From NCBI GenBank assembly GCA_009193035.1, contig SWDT01000157.1, positions 62,001 through 126,000 on the forward strand: a DNA stretch of 64,000 nucleotides. The letters run 5' to 3'. The notes beneath the pieces were generated by a model. The model was not told the origin of the DNA. It saw nothing but the letters and a program-made list of their open reading frames with translations, and did no database searches. The position numbers and the translations under genes are program-made. Numbering within the stretch: the stretch's first letter is position 1; each line of letters begins with the position of its first letter. Positions 1 through 11,136 of this stretch are shown piece by piece. Source of the stretch: Halicephalobus mephisto (lineage: Eukaryota; Nematoda; Chromadorea; Rhabditida; Panagrolaimidae).

Positions 1-895
1 CCAGAATTGAACTCCTCTTTTCGCATATTCTTCGAAAAATCTGAACAAAAACATTTTGGAGAATTATTTTAGAAGATTAAAATTACCTGACAAAGTAATT
101 GGCCCAAGTGACGTAATATGGTCCGTTTACGTCTCCTTTGAGTGCTGCACCACCTTTCATGTCGTCATTTGTTTTCATCCATCCTGGAGCAGACCACGGA
201 GTTGAAAAAAGTTTAAGTCCTTCATTTGGTGACGTCAAACTGGAAGCTTGTAAGATGTTGGGTATTTTCAATGTCAAATCCTCCTCTGTCAGGTTAAAAT
301 TGGATAAAGCAAGATCTCCCTGGACGTCATCGTAGGAATACTCATGGGTCGAGAAATCACAACTCGCCATAGGGACTCTTCCAATGGTGTACCCGATCCC
401 CTCATCCTTGCTGAAGTACTGTTTCAGAATAGTGTCCCGGGTTGCTTTGGAAATCCTATTCAGATTAATTCCTGCAGCATCTGTGAAAGCTCCTCCGAAT
501 CCCAAAATTTGCTGAAATTGCTGAGAAGCATCTAGTTTGAATGTAATTGTATCCTTTGGACTGTTAGCTAAACATCAAGTTGGAACTGTTTATATCGAAT
601 TTAAACTTACGTGTAGTTGAAAACTGAATAACGGTTTTTCTGAATCTGTTGCCACTTTCGGAGCTGGTATAAACAGCAACATCGTTTGATCCCAGTGTCC
701 CTAACGGAGGGAAGTCATCGCAGTAAGTTGAATTACAAACGCAAACAATATTCGTGTGAGCACCCGGGTACACTTTTTGGACACAGGGTCTTTGGGATTT
801 CACTAAATAAAAATAAAATTTTTATTAGAATTAATTGATTAAAAGTTACCAAAAAGTGAACAGGATATAATCAGAAATACGAGCAGCAACCGCAT
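1..895 (-). CDS. Glucosylceramidase (GBA, GH30), 5' part; runs off the left edge
   Basis: Lysosomal acid beta-glucosidase that hydrolyses glucosylceramide. Exons on the minus strand are 895-850, 802-611, 567-87 and 40-1, all in phase (253 residues). Exon 1 gives a signal peptide (MRLLLVFLIISCSLF) from the only suitable ATG. Exon 2 carries the N-terminal cysteine-rich strand (CVCNSTYCDDF). Exon 3 holds the family hallmark GFGGAFTDAAGINLN, then IGYTIGRVPMASCDFS, LKIPNILQA and STPWSAPGWMKTN, each closely matching human GBA1. Exon 4 ends in KRGVQFW. The catalytic acid and nucleophile glutamates lie further 3', outside the window, so activity cannot be judged. C. elegans has several gba paralogs and I cannot say which this is. 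The family assignment is very secure; splice sites are canonical. Confidence 0.93.
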
Positions 896-2317
896 ACTCC
901 AAATCAGGGAATAATTGATAGCAAAAGTCAAGGAACAAAGTTACACATGCGGTTCTTATCTGCTAACAGGACTTTGTACACAACAATCTTTTAAGCACAT
1001 TAAACTACAAATACAAGAAGAATTGAGCATTTTTAATATTACAGGGTGTACCAAAAAATACATCCGGGGCTTTAAACTTTTCATCAGGAAAGCTGATTTT
1101 TTGTGGATAATTGAAGCATCTTGTGACCCACCTTTGGATGCCAGAGTTACCTCATAAGAACCCGGGGTACGGTAGTTATAGCGATTTTCAGAAATTATTC
1201 TGCGAAATTTACGTAGGGAAGGGGCGAATTTTTAATATCTCTTCAGATGGCTTCAGGAGAAGCCGTCAAAATTTGATATCAAAAAGTCTTCATTTTTTGA
1301 CTTTGCCTGCTTACAGTTTTCTTCAGAAGCCACTTTGGATCTTCAAACTTCATCAGATGATAGATCTTAAAGTGGGCAACAAATCCTCCTATTCCAAATT
1401 TTCCACCTCTGTGAGCTGGCCAAGATTTGATCAAAGTCAAGTAAGGTCAATTTTCAGAGGTTGTTGTTTCTTGAGATTCTGTGGTCGGCTAGCGTCAAAA
1501 TTTATTGGTTAGGATAAAAATAGGCTTTGAACATCGTTTACAACACTATTTTACAGAAAAATATTTTGAATCCACGAATTTCTGAATACATCTGAATTCA
1601 AAAATAAAAAATTAAGTTAACAATCGCCATAATAGGCTTCCAACAGCCCAAAAACAGTATATTGACCAAATTTGACGTCAAGATCACGAGAAACAACGAC
1701 CTCTGAAAATTTATTCTACTTGATCTTGGTTAAATCCTGACCAGCTCAAAAAGAAGTTGATTTCAAAAAGAAGTGTCCATTACTATAATTAAAATATCTA
1801 TTAGGCATAAAATATTATTTTTTAAATTTATATCTTCGCTAATAAATATAATAATTTATCTGCAAATAAAACTAGATTACTTTTGATTAAAAAATAAAGA
1901 TATTTATAGTCAAAGAGAGTCCAGTAGGAATGTTTAAGATTAAAAATCATGTATTCAAGCTGTCAATATAAAATCATTGATTTCTTGGGTTATGCTCCCG
2001 TTAAACACGTATCAAAAGGGACAAATTTTTTGTGAAATGTTCATTCTCGCAAAAAATCAATACGAATTTATTTTTGTGAGAAAAAATATATTATTTTTAT
2101 GAGAAAAAATATATTATTTTTGTGAGAAAAATATTGATTATTTTTGTTAGAAAAAATATTGATTATTTTCTTCGAAAACTTAAGTTGTGATCCAGAACAT
2201 CAAATAACGTGAACTCTAAGGATTTATTAAAGCTAATGATTACGAAAAAATTACGAAATTTATAACTTTATGTGATATTTAAACTTTTATTGAATTTTGT
2301 TCATTTTTAGATCCACG
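896..2317. other. Intergenic region with a long foldback repeat
   Basis: No convincing exon. About 1400-1750 forms an imperfect inverted repeat (separate entry). About 2040-2170 has four copies of an AT-rich unit around GAGAAAAAATAT. Short open frames at 915-1157 and 1111-1512 overlap the foldback and lack protein-like composition. The left part should contain the gba promoter, since that gene starts at 895. Confidence 0.5.
1405..1750. repeat. Foldback (imperfect inverted repeat), MITE-like
   Basis: The left arm, about 1411-1545 (GAGCTGGCCAAGATTTGATC then TTTTCAGAGGTTGTTGTTTC), pairs with the reverse complement of about 1640-1748 (GAGCTGGTCAGGATTTAACC then TTTTCAGAGGTCGTTGTTTC). Arms are diverged and separated by a short centre. 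No open frame for a transposase is present, so it is a non-autonomous or decayed foldback. Confidence 0.7.
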
Positions 2318-3537
2318 ATGTGTTTGAATTTGCATTTTTATCCTGAACTTGGTCGAGAATTAAAAAATGCCTTCAAAAAAAATGAAGAACTTATGACTAA
2401 ATTTGTGCTTGCCGGGAAGGAACCCTATTTTGCTGTGGAGAATGCCATAGACAAACCAAATATGGTGGAAATATATGACCGACCAGATTCATCTTTAATT
2501 TCGTTCCATGGGTTGCATTTGCAGTTTGTGAGTTGATTTAATATTATAATTTCTGTAATCAGAAAATACAGTGTCCTGATGTTTGGGTTGATATTTATAA
2601 TGAACATCGATGTAAAACATTGATTGTCGAGCGGGCATTGTGTTCTGTTTGGCAAATCAAGATCAACACCATAGATCCTTTTCCTGCAGTCTTTACAGAT
2701 TTGTTGTTGAAGAATCCGAGTGAGTTTCAAGTATAATTAAAAAACTTAATTTTTATTTTAGATTTCAAAATTCTTTGGTTGAGGAAATGTGACTTTGCGA
2801 CCGCGAAACTGTTAGTAGAATCTAGGCAGTTTGACTACCTCCATATACAGTCTGGTATCCTTGGAAGTTTGAGTCATGTCTGTATTGACACTGAATCTCT
2901 GTACTTTCTTGATGTTTCTCTTGAGGAAATTCTGAAAACTGAATCTATCAAAACGGAATCTTTGGATCTTTTCTATGAAAATGAAGAATTCTCCGACAGT
3001 CTGCTTATGATGAACATTGGGTCATTTTTTATTTTTGATTTATTATAACTAGTATTTTACAGATCTGGCTTCGAATCCCTGAAAGAATTGAAATTAACTG
3101 TATTAAATATGAACATATTTCTTAATTTTGAAAGATTTTTAAAATTCCTGGAACTTGTGAACACACAACTCGTCAACCTGGAGTTCCTCGAGCTTTCTTC
3201 CGACAGAGATTCCGATGAATTCGTGAACAACAAGAAAAAAATGAATTTTGTTATGATTCGAAATTTACTTGAGGCTGTGGTAAATTTCAAAAACAACTTA
3301 GTTGATTATGACGATCGAGTAACTGTCGAAATTAAACACTTCATCAAGTCCGAAATAACTTCCAATATCTCTGAAGAAAATACAGAAGATTACTTCGAGG
3401 AACTCCAGAAGGAATTTTCAGATTTGAACTGCTACTCTAATAATGCCGGAAAAGCCATCTACTATATCTTCGAGTGCGAAGAAATCTCGGAGAAATTAAC
3501 ATTAGAATTTGCATTAACTCTAAAATGTATATTGTGA
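2318..3537 (+). CDS. Uncharacterised 366-aa nematode protein (F-box-associated-like flavour)
   Basis: Exons 2318-2527, 2563-2719, 2762-3020 and 3063-3537 join in phase to 366 residues. The ATG lies seven bases after a TTTTTAG acceptor, which suits SL trans-splicing. I do not recognise a named domain. The protein is acidic and leucine-rich, without a signal peptide or membrane segment. The second half reads like repeated strand-helix units (LKILWLRKCDFATAKLL, LELVNTQLVNLEFLEL). That resembles the C-terminal regions of the large, fast-evolving nematode F-box/FTH-type families, but no N-terminal F-box is visible. Introns are short (35-42 nt) and canonical. The gene structure is well supported; function is unknown. 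Confidence 0.7.
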
Positions 3538-3558
3538 TTAAGATAGGTTTGGTAGATA

Positions 3559-3713
3559 TACACAAAAAAGCATAACTTTTAATCCAGTAAAAAATGGAAA
3601 TCGTCATTATTATTTTTTATTTTTTGTCACAAATGTCGAATATTCATGAAAAATGTGACGATTTTATTATATTTCATAATTGTTACTGAACTAAAAGTTA
3701 TGTTTTTTTGTAG
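3559..3713. repeat. Palindromic element, copy A
   Basis: Left end CACAAAAAAGCATAACTTTT and right end AAAAGTTATGTTTTTTTGT are inverted complements. The internal ATCGTCA/TGACGAT pair extends the dyad. Same family as copies at 3831, 8899, 57174, 57321 and 57473. Confidence 0.8.
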
Positions 3714-3830
3714 AAAGTTCTAGAAAACTTTAGGAACTTTCCTAGGATTTTCAAAGACTTCTGTATTTTTTTCTCAATGTCTCCAGAAGTTTATGAAATT
3801 CTGGAAGGTTCTAAAAACTTCAGAATCTTC

Positions 3831-4000
3831 TACATGCACAAAATCATAACTTTTAATCCAGTAAAAAATGAAAATCATCATTATTATTTTTTAATTTTCG
3901 TCAAATTCCAAATATTCATGAAAAATGTGACGATTGTTATAAATTTGTTACATTTCATAATTGTTACTGTATCAAAAGTTAAGTTTTTTGGGTGTAGGTA
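3831..4000. repeat. Palindromic element, copy B
   Basis: Same layout as copy A (CATAACTTTTAATCCAGTAA at the left, inverted at the right as TGTATCAAAAGTTAAG). The core AAATATTCATGAAAAATGTG is shared. Lies 118 bp after copy A in the same orientation. Confidence 0.78.
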
Positions 4001-4719
4001 CACTTTTGAAGAATCAATTCTATTCACAGTAAAGTTGATTCGCGTGAATAAATTATTTTATATTTGCAATGTTGTTGATTAAAATATAGTTTTATCAATC
4101 TACAGTACAAAAATATAAAAGAAACAAATGTGAATATTTATTCACAAAATTTATTTATAAAATATTTACGGAATAAAATTAAAAAAGTAAAGAAAAATTA
4201 TTTTATTATTATTCGAAAATTATTTTTACAGAAAGTTTAAAAGTAGATTCTCGATTTTAAAAAATTTCGAAATTTTCACATGTTTCTGAAAAGTTTGAAA
4301 ATTCGATGTTCAATTTTAAAAAATTTTAGAAAATTTTAAAATTTAAATTTAAAAAAAAATTAATTGCGATTTTCAAAATTTTTTTTATATGGAAATTTCA
4401 AAAATAAATATTGTAAAAAATACTTTTTTCAAAATTATTTAAACATGGATTTCTCAGATATCTCCGGAGCTATCGTAACGTAGATAAGAAGAAGTTGATT
4501 TTGATACAGTTGCCCGATTTAGTATTTTTTATTTTTAGAAATCTCTTTGCGCGGGAATTTTAAAAAAATATAAATTTTAAAAAATTTTGATGTTTTGAAA
4601 TTTAGCCAATGTGATTGACGGATAGGATTTGGTCAATATTGATTGATTCCTGTGCCAGGTCAGTTTGAATGGCAGAACAATAGCCTCTAAGAGGTTTTGC
4701 GCGGGATTGGCGCCATCCG

Positions 4720-4890
4720 TTCTCGATATCCTCTTTATTAATATTTTTTCATTCTCGATATCCTAGTTATTAATATTTTTTTTTCATTCTCGATATCTTC
4801 TTTATTAATATTTTTACATTCTCGATATTTTCTTTATTAATATTTTTTCATTCTCGATATCTTCTTTATTAATATTTTTACATTCGAGAT
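4720..4890. repeat. Tandem repeat, 33-38-bp unit, about 5 copies
   Basis: Units read TTCTCGATATCYTCTTTATT followed by AATATTTTTTCA with small indels. It lies immediately upstream of the ATG at 4897, so it occupies the proximal promoter or 5' UTR of that gene. Confidence 0.85.
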
Positions 4891-4896
4891 TACGAA

Positions 4897-7436
4897 ATGC
4901 AGAGGAAAAATCCGACTTTGTACAAGCAGACATCGTATACTGTAGTGGAGATGATGAAAGACCGGATCCAGACCCCCACGGCTCCTCCTGAATTTTTACA
5001 GACTCCAGTAAATAAATTTCGACTTTATGTAAGTATACTGTATTTATTAATTTTTATATTTTATATTTTAGCCGAAATTGACAACACCACGATTGATGTC
5101 GGGGAAAAAGAAAATTCAGCGTCAGAAAACCCCTGTACCGTATTCCACAGAACGCCGATCTCCTCATATCGATCCCCAATACTGGGCTCCTTTGTTAAAA
5201 AAGAAAATTTTCCATCATATTTCTGAATTCCGGCCTCCAAGAAGTCACATAGTTGATCCAACGGACGTTAAACCAGAATCCCCAACTTTTCCGACTTTGA
5301 AAAAACTCAAAAAATGTGGACAATATATTCTGAAGTGGAGGGGAGAAGCCGAACCTTCGAAAATCGACTATTCGATTCAAGTAAGTATTTTTAAAGAGAA
5401 ACCCATCTTTTGGGGATTACTGTAACGTAAACAGTAACTCCTTTTGGGAAATTACTGTAACGTAAAAATAGCTCATCTTTAGTAGGATTACTGCAACAAA
5501 CAGTAATTTATCTTCGAGATGGTTACTGTGATGTATAGAATTACTGTTGTTAGGATTACTGTAATTCAAGAAGTAATCGATTTTCGGAGAATTACTGTGA
5601 TGTGCAAAATTGCTTTTTTCTCAAGATTACTGTAATGTAAAAAATAGTTCATCTTTGAGATGGTTACTGTGATGTGCAAAATTGCTTTTTTCTCAAGATT
5701 ACTGTAATGTAAAAAATAGTTCATCTTTGAGATGGTTACTGTAATGTGTAAAATTACTTCTTCCTCAAGATTACTGTAGTTTAAAAAATAGTTCATCTTT
5801 GAGATGGTTACTGTGATGTGCAAAATTACTTCTTCCTCAAGATTACTGTAACGTAAAAAGTAATCAATTTTCGAACAGTTATTATGATGTGCAAAATCAC
5901 TTCTTCCTTAGGATTACTGTAATGTGAATTATGATTTTTTAATGTGTATATACTTTCATATATAATTATTAATTTTCGAGGGCAAATAAAAGGTCATGTA
6001 ACCCTAATTTAGAAGTTTCCAAATATATCCAAACAAAATACTTTTCGAAACTTTAGTGACGAAACACTTGTTGTCAAAAATTAAAATTGCCAGCTACAGT
6101 ACTTTCTAAAAAATTTTGGAAATTCATGTTGAAAATATTTCGTAAAAAATTTATTTTTAATAATGTATTAATTTCGAAATTATTTAAAATTAAATTTTTA
6201 AGTTTTTGAAAAATTCATAAATTTCGTAACAAAATTAATTTTTGTTTTTTTTTGGAATTTTTCAAATTTGAATAAAAATTAAAAATTTTCAGATTTAAAT
6301 AATTTTGTTTTTTTAAATTAGGAAATTTCTGCTGAGACTATTTTGCAAAAAATATTTATTTATATTTTTTAAAATAATATGATCATAATTAAATCCTTGG
6401 AGAATCACATAAAAAACAAATTTTGCAATTTCATGTCTCGACTACAATGTTCATAAATTTCTTCTTGAGACATTTTTGAAGCAAAATAAACTTTAATTTT
6501 TATAATATTTGATAAATTTTTACATAAAAATCAAATTTTTACTTTTTAGTCCCGATTGGAAAATTTCAAATTTCTCGTTGAGACATTTTTGAAGAAAAAT
6601 AAACTTTAATTTTTATAATATTTGATAATTTTAACTTTTTAGTCCCAATTGGAAAATTTCAAATTTTTTGTCAAGAACATTTAAAAAAAATAATTTTTGT
6701 ATTTTTATAATGACGTAATTCTGAAATGAATATTTGAAATTTTAAATCTGAATTGTTTATGAAAATTTTTATTAAAACAATTACGTGATACATTTTGACT
6801 TTTCATAATATCACAAAAAATTACGAAATTTGTATGATTATGAATTAATTTTCACGTGAGACAAAAATTACTACATTGAATACTTTTGTTTTTGAAAATT
6901 TTTTTCGAGACAATTTCATGATTAAACTTATTTGTCATTTTTAAATAGTAAAATTACATTTAAGTCTCTAAAAAATCACAAAAATATAATTTTTATACTT
7001 TTGGGTCTCGAATGGAAAGTTTTAAACTTTCTTGTTGGGACTATTTTGTAGAACTTATTAATTTCAGAATTTTTACAGTAGTATTATTATATTCATATCT
7101 GAAATAAATCACAAAAATATAATTTTTATACTTTTGGGTCTCGAACGGAAAGTTTTAAACTTTCGTGTTGGGACTATTTTGTAGAAAGTTTTACAGTAAT
7201 ATTATTACACTTAAATCCAAAATAATGACACAAACAGTAAATGTTACAGTTTTCGGTCCCGATCGGAAAGTTTTAAACTTTCGTGTCTGGACCATTTCGT
7301 AAAAAATTCTACTTTTTATAATGTTATTTTTGATTCAAAATTTTCAGGGTAGTGTAATTCCTACAGTAGCTGGTGGCGTCAGTGTGATTTTCAAAGACAT
7401 CGAAAGTGTTTCTAGGAAGTTTGAATCATTCCAATA
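4897..7436 (+). CDS. Uncharacterised basic, proline-rich 176-aa protein
   Basis: Exons 4897-5028, 5072-5380 and 7348-7436 are all phase 0 and give 176 residues. The start is the first ATG after the tandem array. The protein is basic and rich in proline and threonine, with several TP sites (IQTPTAPPEFLQTP, TTPRLMSGKKK, QRQKTPVPYSTERRSP) that could be proline-directed kinase targets. A more ordered C-terminal part follows (LKKLKKCGQYILKW, then GGVSVIFKDIESVSRKFESF). No signal peptide or membrane segment. I do not recognise the family; a nuclear or chromosomal role would fit the composition but is only a guess. Intron 2 is nearly 2 kb and packed with repeats, so a further small exon could be missed. 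The exon 2 frame is well supported. Confidence 0.65.
5381..7347. repeat. Repeat-filled intron 2 of the 4897-7436 gene
   Basis: About 5430-5930 is a tandem array of a roughly 63-bp unit (GATTACTGTAATGTAAAAAA, GAGATGGTTACTGTGATGTG), some copies almost identical. About 6550-7320 holds diverged copies of a longer unit containing TTTTGGGTCTCGAACGGAAA and CGTGTTGGGACTATTTTGTA, clearest at about 6985-7075, 7115-7190 and 7235-7305. No coding potential seen. Confidence 0.75.
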
Positions 7437-7616
7437 AAAATAAAAATTTTCATAATTCATAATTTAAAAAAATAAATATTTTCATAATTCATATTTGTGA
7501 AAAAAAATTAAACTTTTATTATTTATAATTGAATAAAAAATTAAATTTTCATAATTCATATTTGTGAAAAAAAAAATTAAATTTTCATAATTTATAATTT
7601 AAAAAAATTACAATTT

Positions 7617-10600
7617 TCATCCTCCAACATAATATGAAACAGAAATAATGGAATCACTGGCTTCAATCCGACGTTTGTCCCTCAAGGCAAAAAACGATTT
7701 AAACTAAAAATTTAATTTTTTAATGACGTCAAAAATAAAATTCACTTACGAAAGTTATAAATTTTTTTCTGTTGTCACCAATTGTGAAAAAAATAACTCC
7801 ATTTGCCAGACATTTACTTAGAAAACAAACGGATATTAATTGCTTTATCCAGGCATTTTCCCAATCCCAGTAAACACGCAAAATCACTAATCCCAATTGT
7901 GGAATTCCACTAAATAATAATGTCGACGAAATCAACCATAATGATCTCCTGAAAAAAATTTAAAATTATTTTATAAACATTTTAAAAATTATTTTATAAA
8001 TATTTTTAAAATTATTATGTACTGAATTAATTTTAGAATTATTTTATAAAATTTTAAAATTATTATATAAAATTTTTCAAAATTATTATATAAAATTTTT
8101 CAAAATTATTATATAAAATTTTTCAAAATTATTATATAAAATTTTTTTAAATTATTTTATAAATATTTTTAAAATTATTATATAAAGTTTTTCAAAATTA
8201 TTATATAAAATTTTTTAAAATTATTTTATAAATATTTTTAAAATTATTATATAAAATTTTTTAAATTATTTTATAAAAAATTTACCGTATTCGTTTTTTT
8301 TCAATCAACATTTTTTCTCTTTGGTTCCCGAAACGAAGAATTGCTGACTTTCTGGTAATTACAGAAAACGAGTAAATGACAAACAACCATCCCGCAAATT
8401 GTTCCAATACGATCATGATACTTTGGCACCATCTACAGTATCCAATAAAGATCAATAAGATTAGTTTTAACTTACCCATAGTTGTCGCCAAAAGCCCAAG
8501 TAACTTCACATGAGTAGTACGTAATTTCGTCAGGTGATACAAAGAGACTATTGGTGTAGGCAATTGAACTCGACAACAACGAAAAACAAAGAGTGAACAG
8601 AACAATAGGAGTTCTTCTAAAATTTCAATTTTTATAAATCATCATTATTGAAGATATTTCAATTTTTATAAATCATCATTATTGAAGATATTTCTAATTT
8701 TATAAAACACCATTATTAAAAAAATTTGAATTTTTATAAATCACCATTATTGAATAAAAATTTAAATTTTTATAAAACACCATTATTGGAAAAATTTGGA
8801 TTTTTATAAAACACCATTATTGGAAAAAATTAATTTTTATAAAACACCATTATTAAAAAAATTTGAATTTTTATAAATCATCATTATTGAGGAATTTTTA
8901 CATACAAAAAGCGGCGTGATTTTTGTCAAAGTAATAAATGAAAATCTTCACTATTATGTTTTAATTTTCGTCACAAATGCGAAATATTCATGAAAAATGC
9001 GACGATTGTGGCACATTTTGCAATTGTTATAAAACTAAAAATTACGCTCTTTTTTCTGTGTAGTTTTATAAATCATCATTATTGAAGAAATTTCTAATTT
9101 TATGAATCATCATTATTGAAAAAAATTAATTTTTTATGAATTGCTATTATTAAAAAAATTTTATTAATCATTATTAACAAAAACAATTTTACTTTTATAA
9201 ATCATCATTATTGAATGAAATTTCTAATTTTATAAATTATCATTATTGAAAAAATTAATTTTTATGAATTGCTATTATTAAAAAAAATTAATCTTTATTA
9301 ATCATTATTAATAAAAAAATTTGGATTTTTATAAATCATCATTATTGAAGAAAATTAGTTTTCATAAATCATCATTATTAAAGAAATTTTTAATTTTATA
9401 AATCATCATTATTAAGAAAATTAGTTTTTATAAATTATCATTATTAAAGAAATTTGAGTTTTTATTAATTACAATGATTAAAAAGAGAATTTTTGCATCT
9501 TTTTTACTTGAGAATCTACTATAATTGAAGTTAATACTTCCGTGAACATTCGTCGATGATTAATGCCACACCGTCGTTACCGGAAGTATTTCCGTTTTCT
9601 TTCTAATGAATGTTTTTACAGTATATAGATAATGTTTGATTAATTATACTATTGTCCATCTTAATTGTTTACTGTATTCTTAGCTAAGGCTTACTGTACT
9701 TTTCGAACAAAGTCTACAGTACTCATTAACCAAAGTTTACAGTATTCTCCAAGCTGGACTGTATTCGCAACCAAGGCTTGCTGTACTTCTTACGATCTAC
9801 AGTATCCCTTAGTTAGGATTTACAGTATTCCCCAACTAGGACTTGTACTATCCTCTGATTAGAACTTACAGTATCCCTTAGGATTCACAGTATTCCCCGA
9901 CTAAGACTTACAGTATCCTCTGATTAGAACTTACAGTATCCCTTAGTTAGGATTCATAGTATTCCCCAACTAAGACTTATACCATCCTCTGATTAGGATT
10001 TACAGTATTCTCTGATTAGAACTTACAGTATCCCTTAGTTAGGATTCACAGTATTCCCCAACTAAGACTTATACTATCCTTTGATTAGGAGTTACGGTAT
10101 TCTTTAACTAAGATTTTTATGTTTGTTACTAAGAATTTCAATCGTCTGTATTAATTATGAAATACTTACCGGATTCTTATGGCTCTGAACCAAAGAGGAT
10201 AACAGACGTAAAGAAGCCTTTCTAATCCTATCACGAGCATGATCATTGAAAGCCATTGACGTGTAAGCAAGATGAGGAATAAAAATGGTTTGTAAACAGC
10301 GCAATCGTTAATTTTTACAAAATGATCATTTTTGACCGCTACAGTATCTTCGGAAAATGTGATTTTTGAAAGTTCTTTAGACGCAATTCTACTGCTTCCA
10401 GGAACTAAAAGTTTCTTTTATTTTTTTTTAAAATAATAATCTTACTATTCAACAAAGTGGAAAATGAATCCAACATGAAACCAACACAGCTGATGACGTC
10501 AATGATCAAAGTCGTACGGAAAACGGCCGTGTTGGAAGTGTAGGTCGAGCTGGTGAACGTATACGTACAAATAACAATATTAATAATAAACGCAATAACT

Positions 10601-11123
10601 GACACGATTATCGTCAGTTTATAAGCTTGGCACAAGTCTTGACTGATTTCATCCTCCGCAATCTGAAATTCAAGAAATTTAAATTTAATTAAAAAAATAA
10701 ATTTTTATAATAAAAAACAAAAATTTAAATTTAAGAAAAAAAAATAAAAATTTATAATAAAAACCTAAAATTCAAATTTAATTAAAAAATAAAAAATTTA
10801 TAATAAAAACCTAAAATTCAAATTTAATTAAAAGATAAAAATTTATAATAAAAACCTAAAATTTAAGAAATTCAAATTTAAAAAAAAATAAAAATTTATA
10901 ATAAAAATCTAAAATTTAAGAAATTTAAATTTAATAAAAAAATAAAAAAACTGAAATATGAAATTTTTTAATATTTTACAAAAATTTGGAAATTAATATT
11001 TTATAAAACTGAAATTTTTTATTTTTTATTATTTTGGAAAATTTCTAATATTTTATAAAAAGTTTGATATTAGTCAATATTTTTATTAAAAAATAAACTT
11101 ACACAAATGTCGATGAGAAACAT
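7617..11123 (-). CDS. Orphan rhodopsin-like 7TM GPCR
   Basis: Exons 11123-11103, 10662-10446, 10404-10170, 8616-8476, 8432-8286, 7948-7750 and 7703-7617 join in phase to 348 residues. TM1 is LTIIVSVIAFIINIVICTY; TM2 contains LIIDVISCVGFML. A long, polar first extracellular loop ends in the conserved-type cysteine (KINDCAVYK). TM3 closes with GLERLLYVCYPLWFR, an ERL version of DRY. TM4 is followed by a loop cysteine (YYSCEVTW). TM5 is IVLEQFAGWLFVIYSF and TM6/7 are in the 7948-7750 exon. It looks like a nematode chemoreceptor or peptide receptor, but I cannot name the class. The N-terminus is uncertain: an upstream exon 12464-12451 (MAIN) could splice in phase to an acceptor ending at 11137. 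A spacing of about 170 bp from the gene at 12634-13100 would then suggest an operon. Confidence 0.8.
7751..10661. repeat. Tandem repeats in the GPCR introns
   Basis: Several arrays sit in the introns. 7965-8280 repeats ATTATTATATAAAATTTTTC. 8625-9480 repeats TTTTTATAAATCATCATTAT with many substitutions. 9660-10110 repeats about 27-33 bp around TTACAGTATTCCCCAACTAG. A palindromic element (copy C) interrupts the second array. Confidence 0.8.
8899..9063. repeat. Palindromic element, copy C
   Basis: Most diverged copy: left end CATACAAAAAGCGGCGTGAT, core TTCATGAAAAATGCGACGAT, right end ATTACGCTCTTTTTTCTGTG. Inserted within the tandem array of the GPCR intron. Confidence 0.65.
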
Positions 11124-11136
11124 GTCATTTACGTGA

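Larger units (their letters stand above)
3538..4896. other. Intergenic region with two palindromic elements and a 33-38-bp tandem array
   Basis: It contains palindromic element copies at about 3559-3713 and 3831-4000, and low-complexity AT-rich DNA at 4100-4600. A tandem array around TTCTCGATATCCTCTTTATT follows at 4720-4890, ending right at the next ATG. The unit also contains GATATC. Nothing looks coding; an open frame at 3777-4082 is the palindrome itself. Confidence 0.6.

Noticed and set aside
1111..1512. 133-codon open frame, plus strand
   Set aside because: Overlaps the foldback repeat, has no splice or start context and no protein-like pattern.
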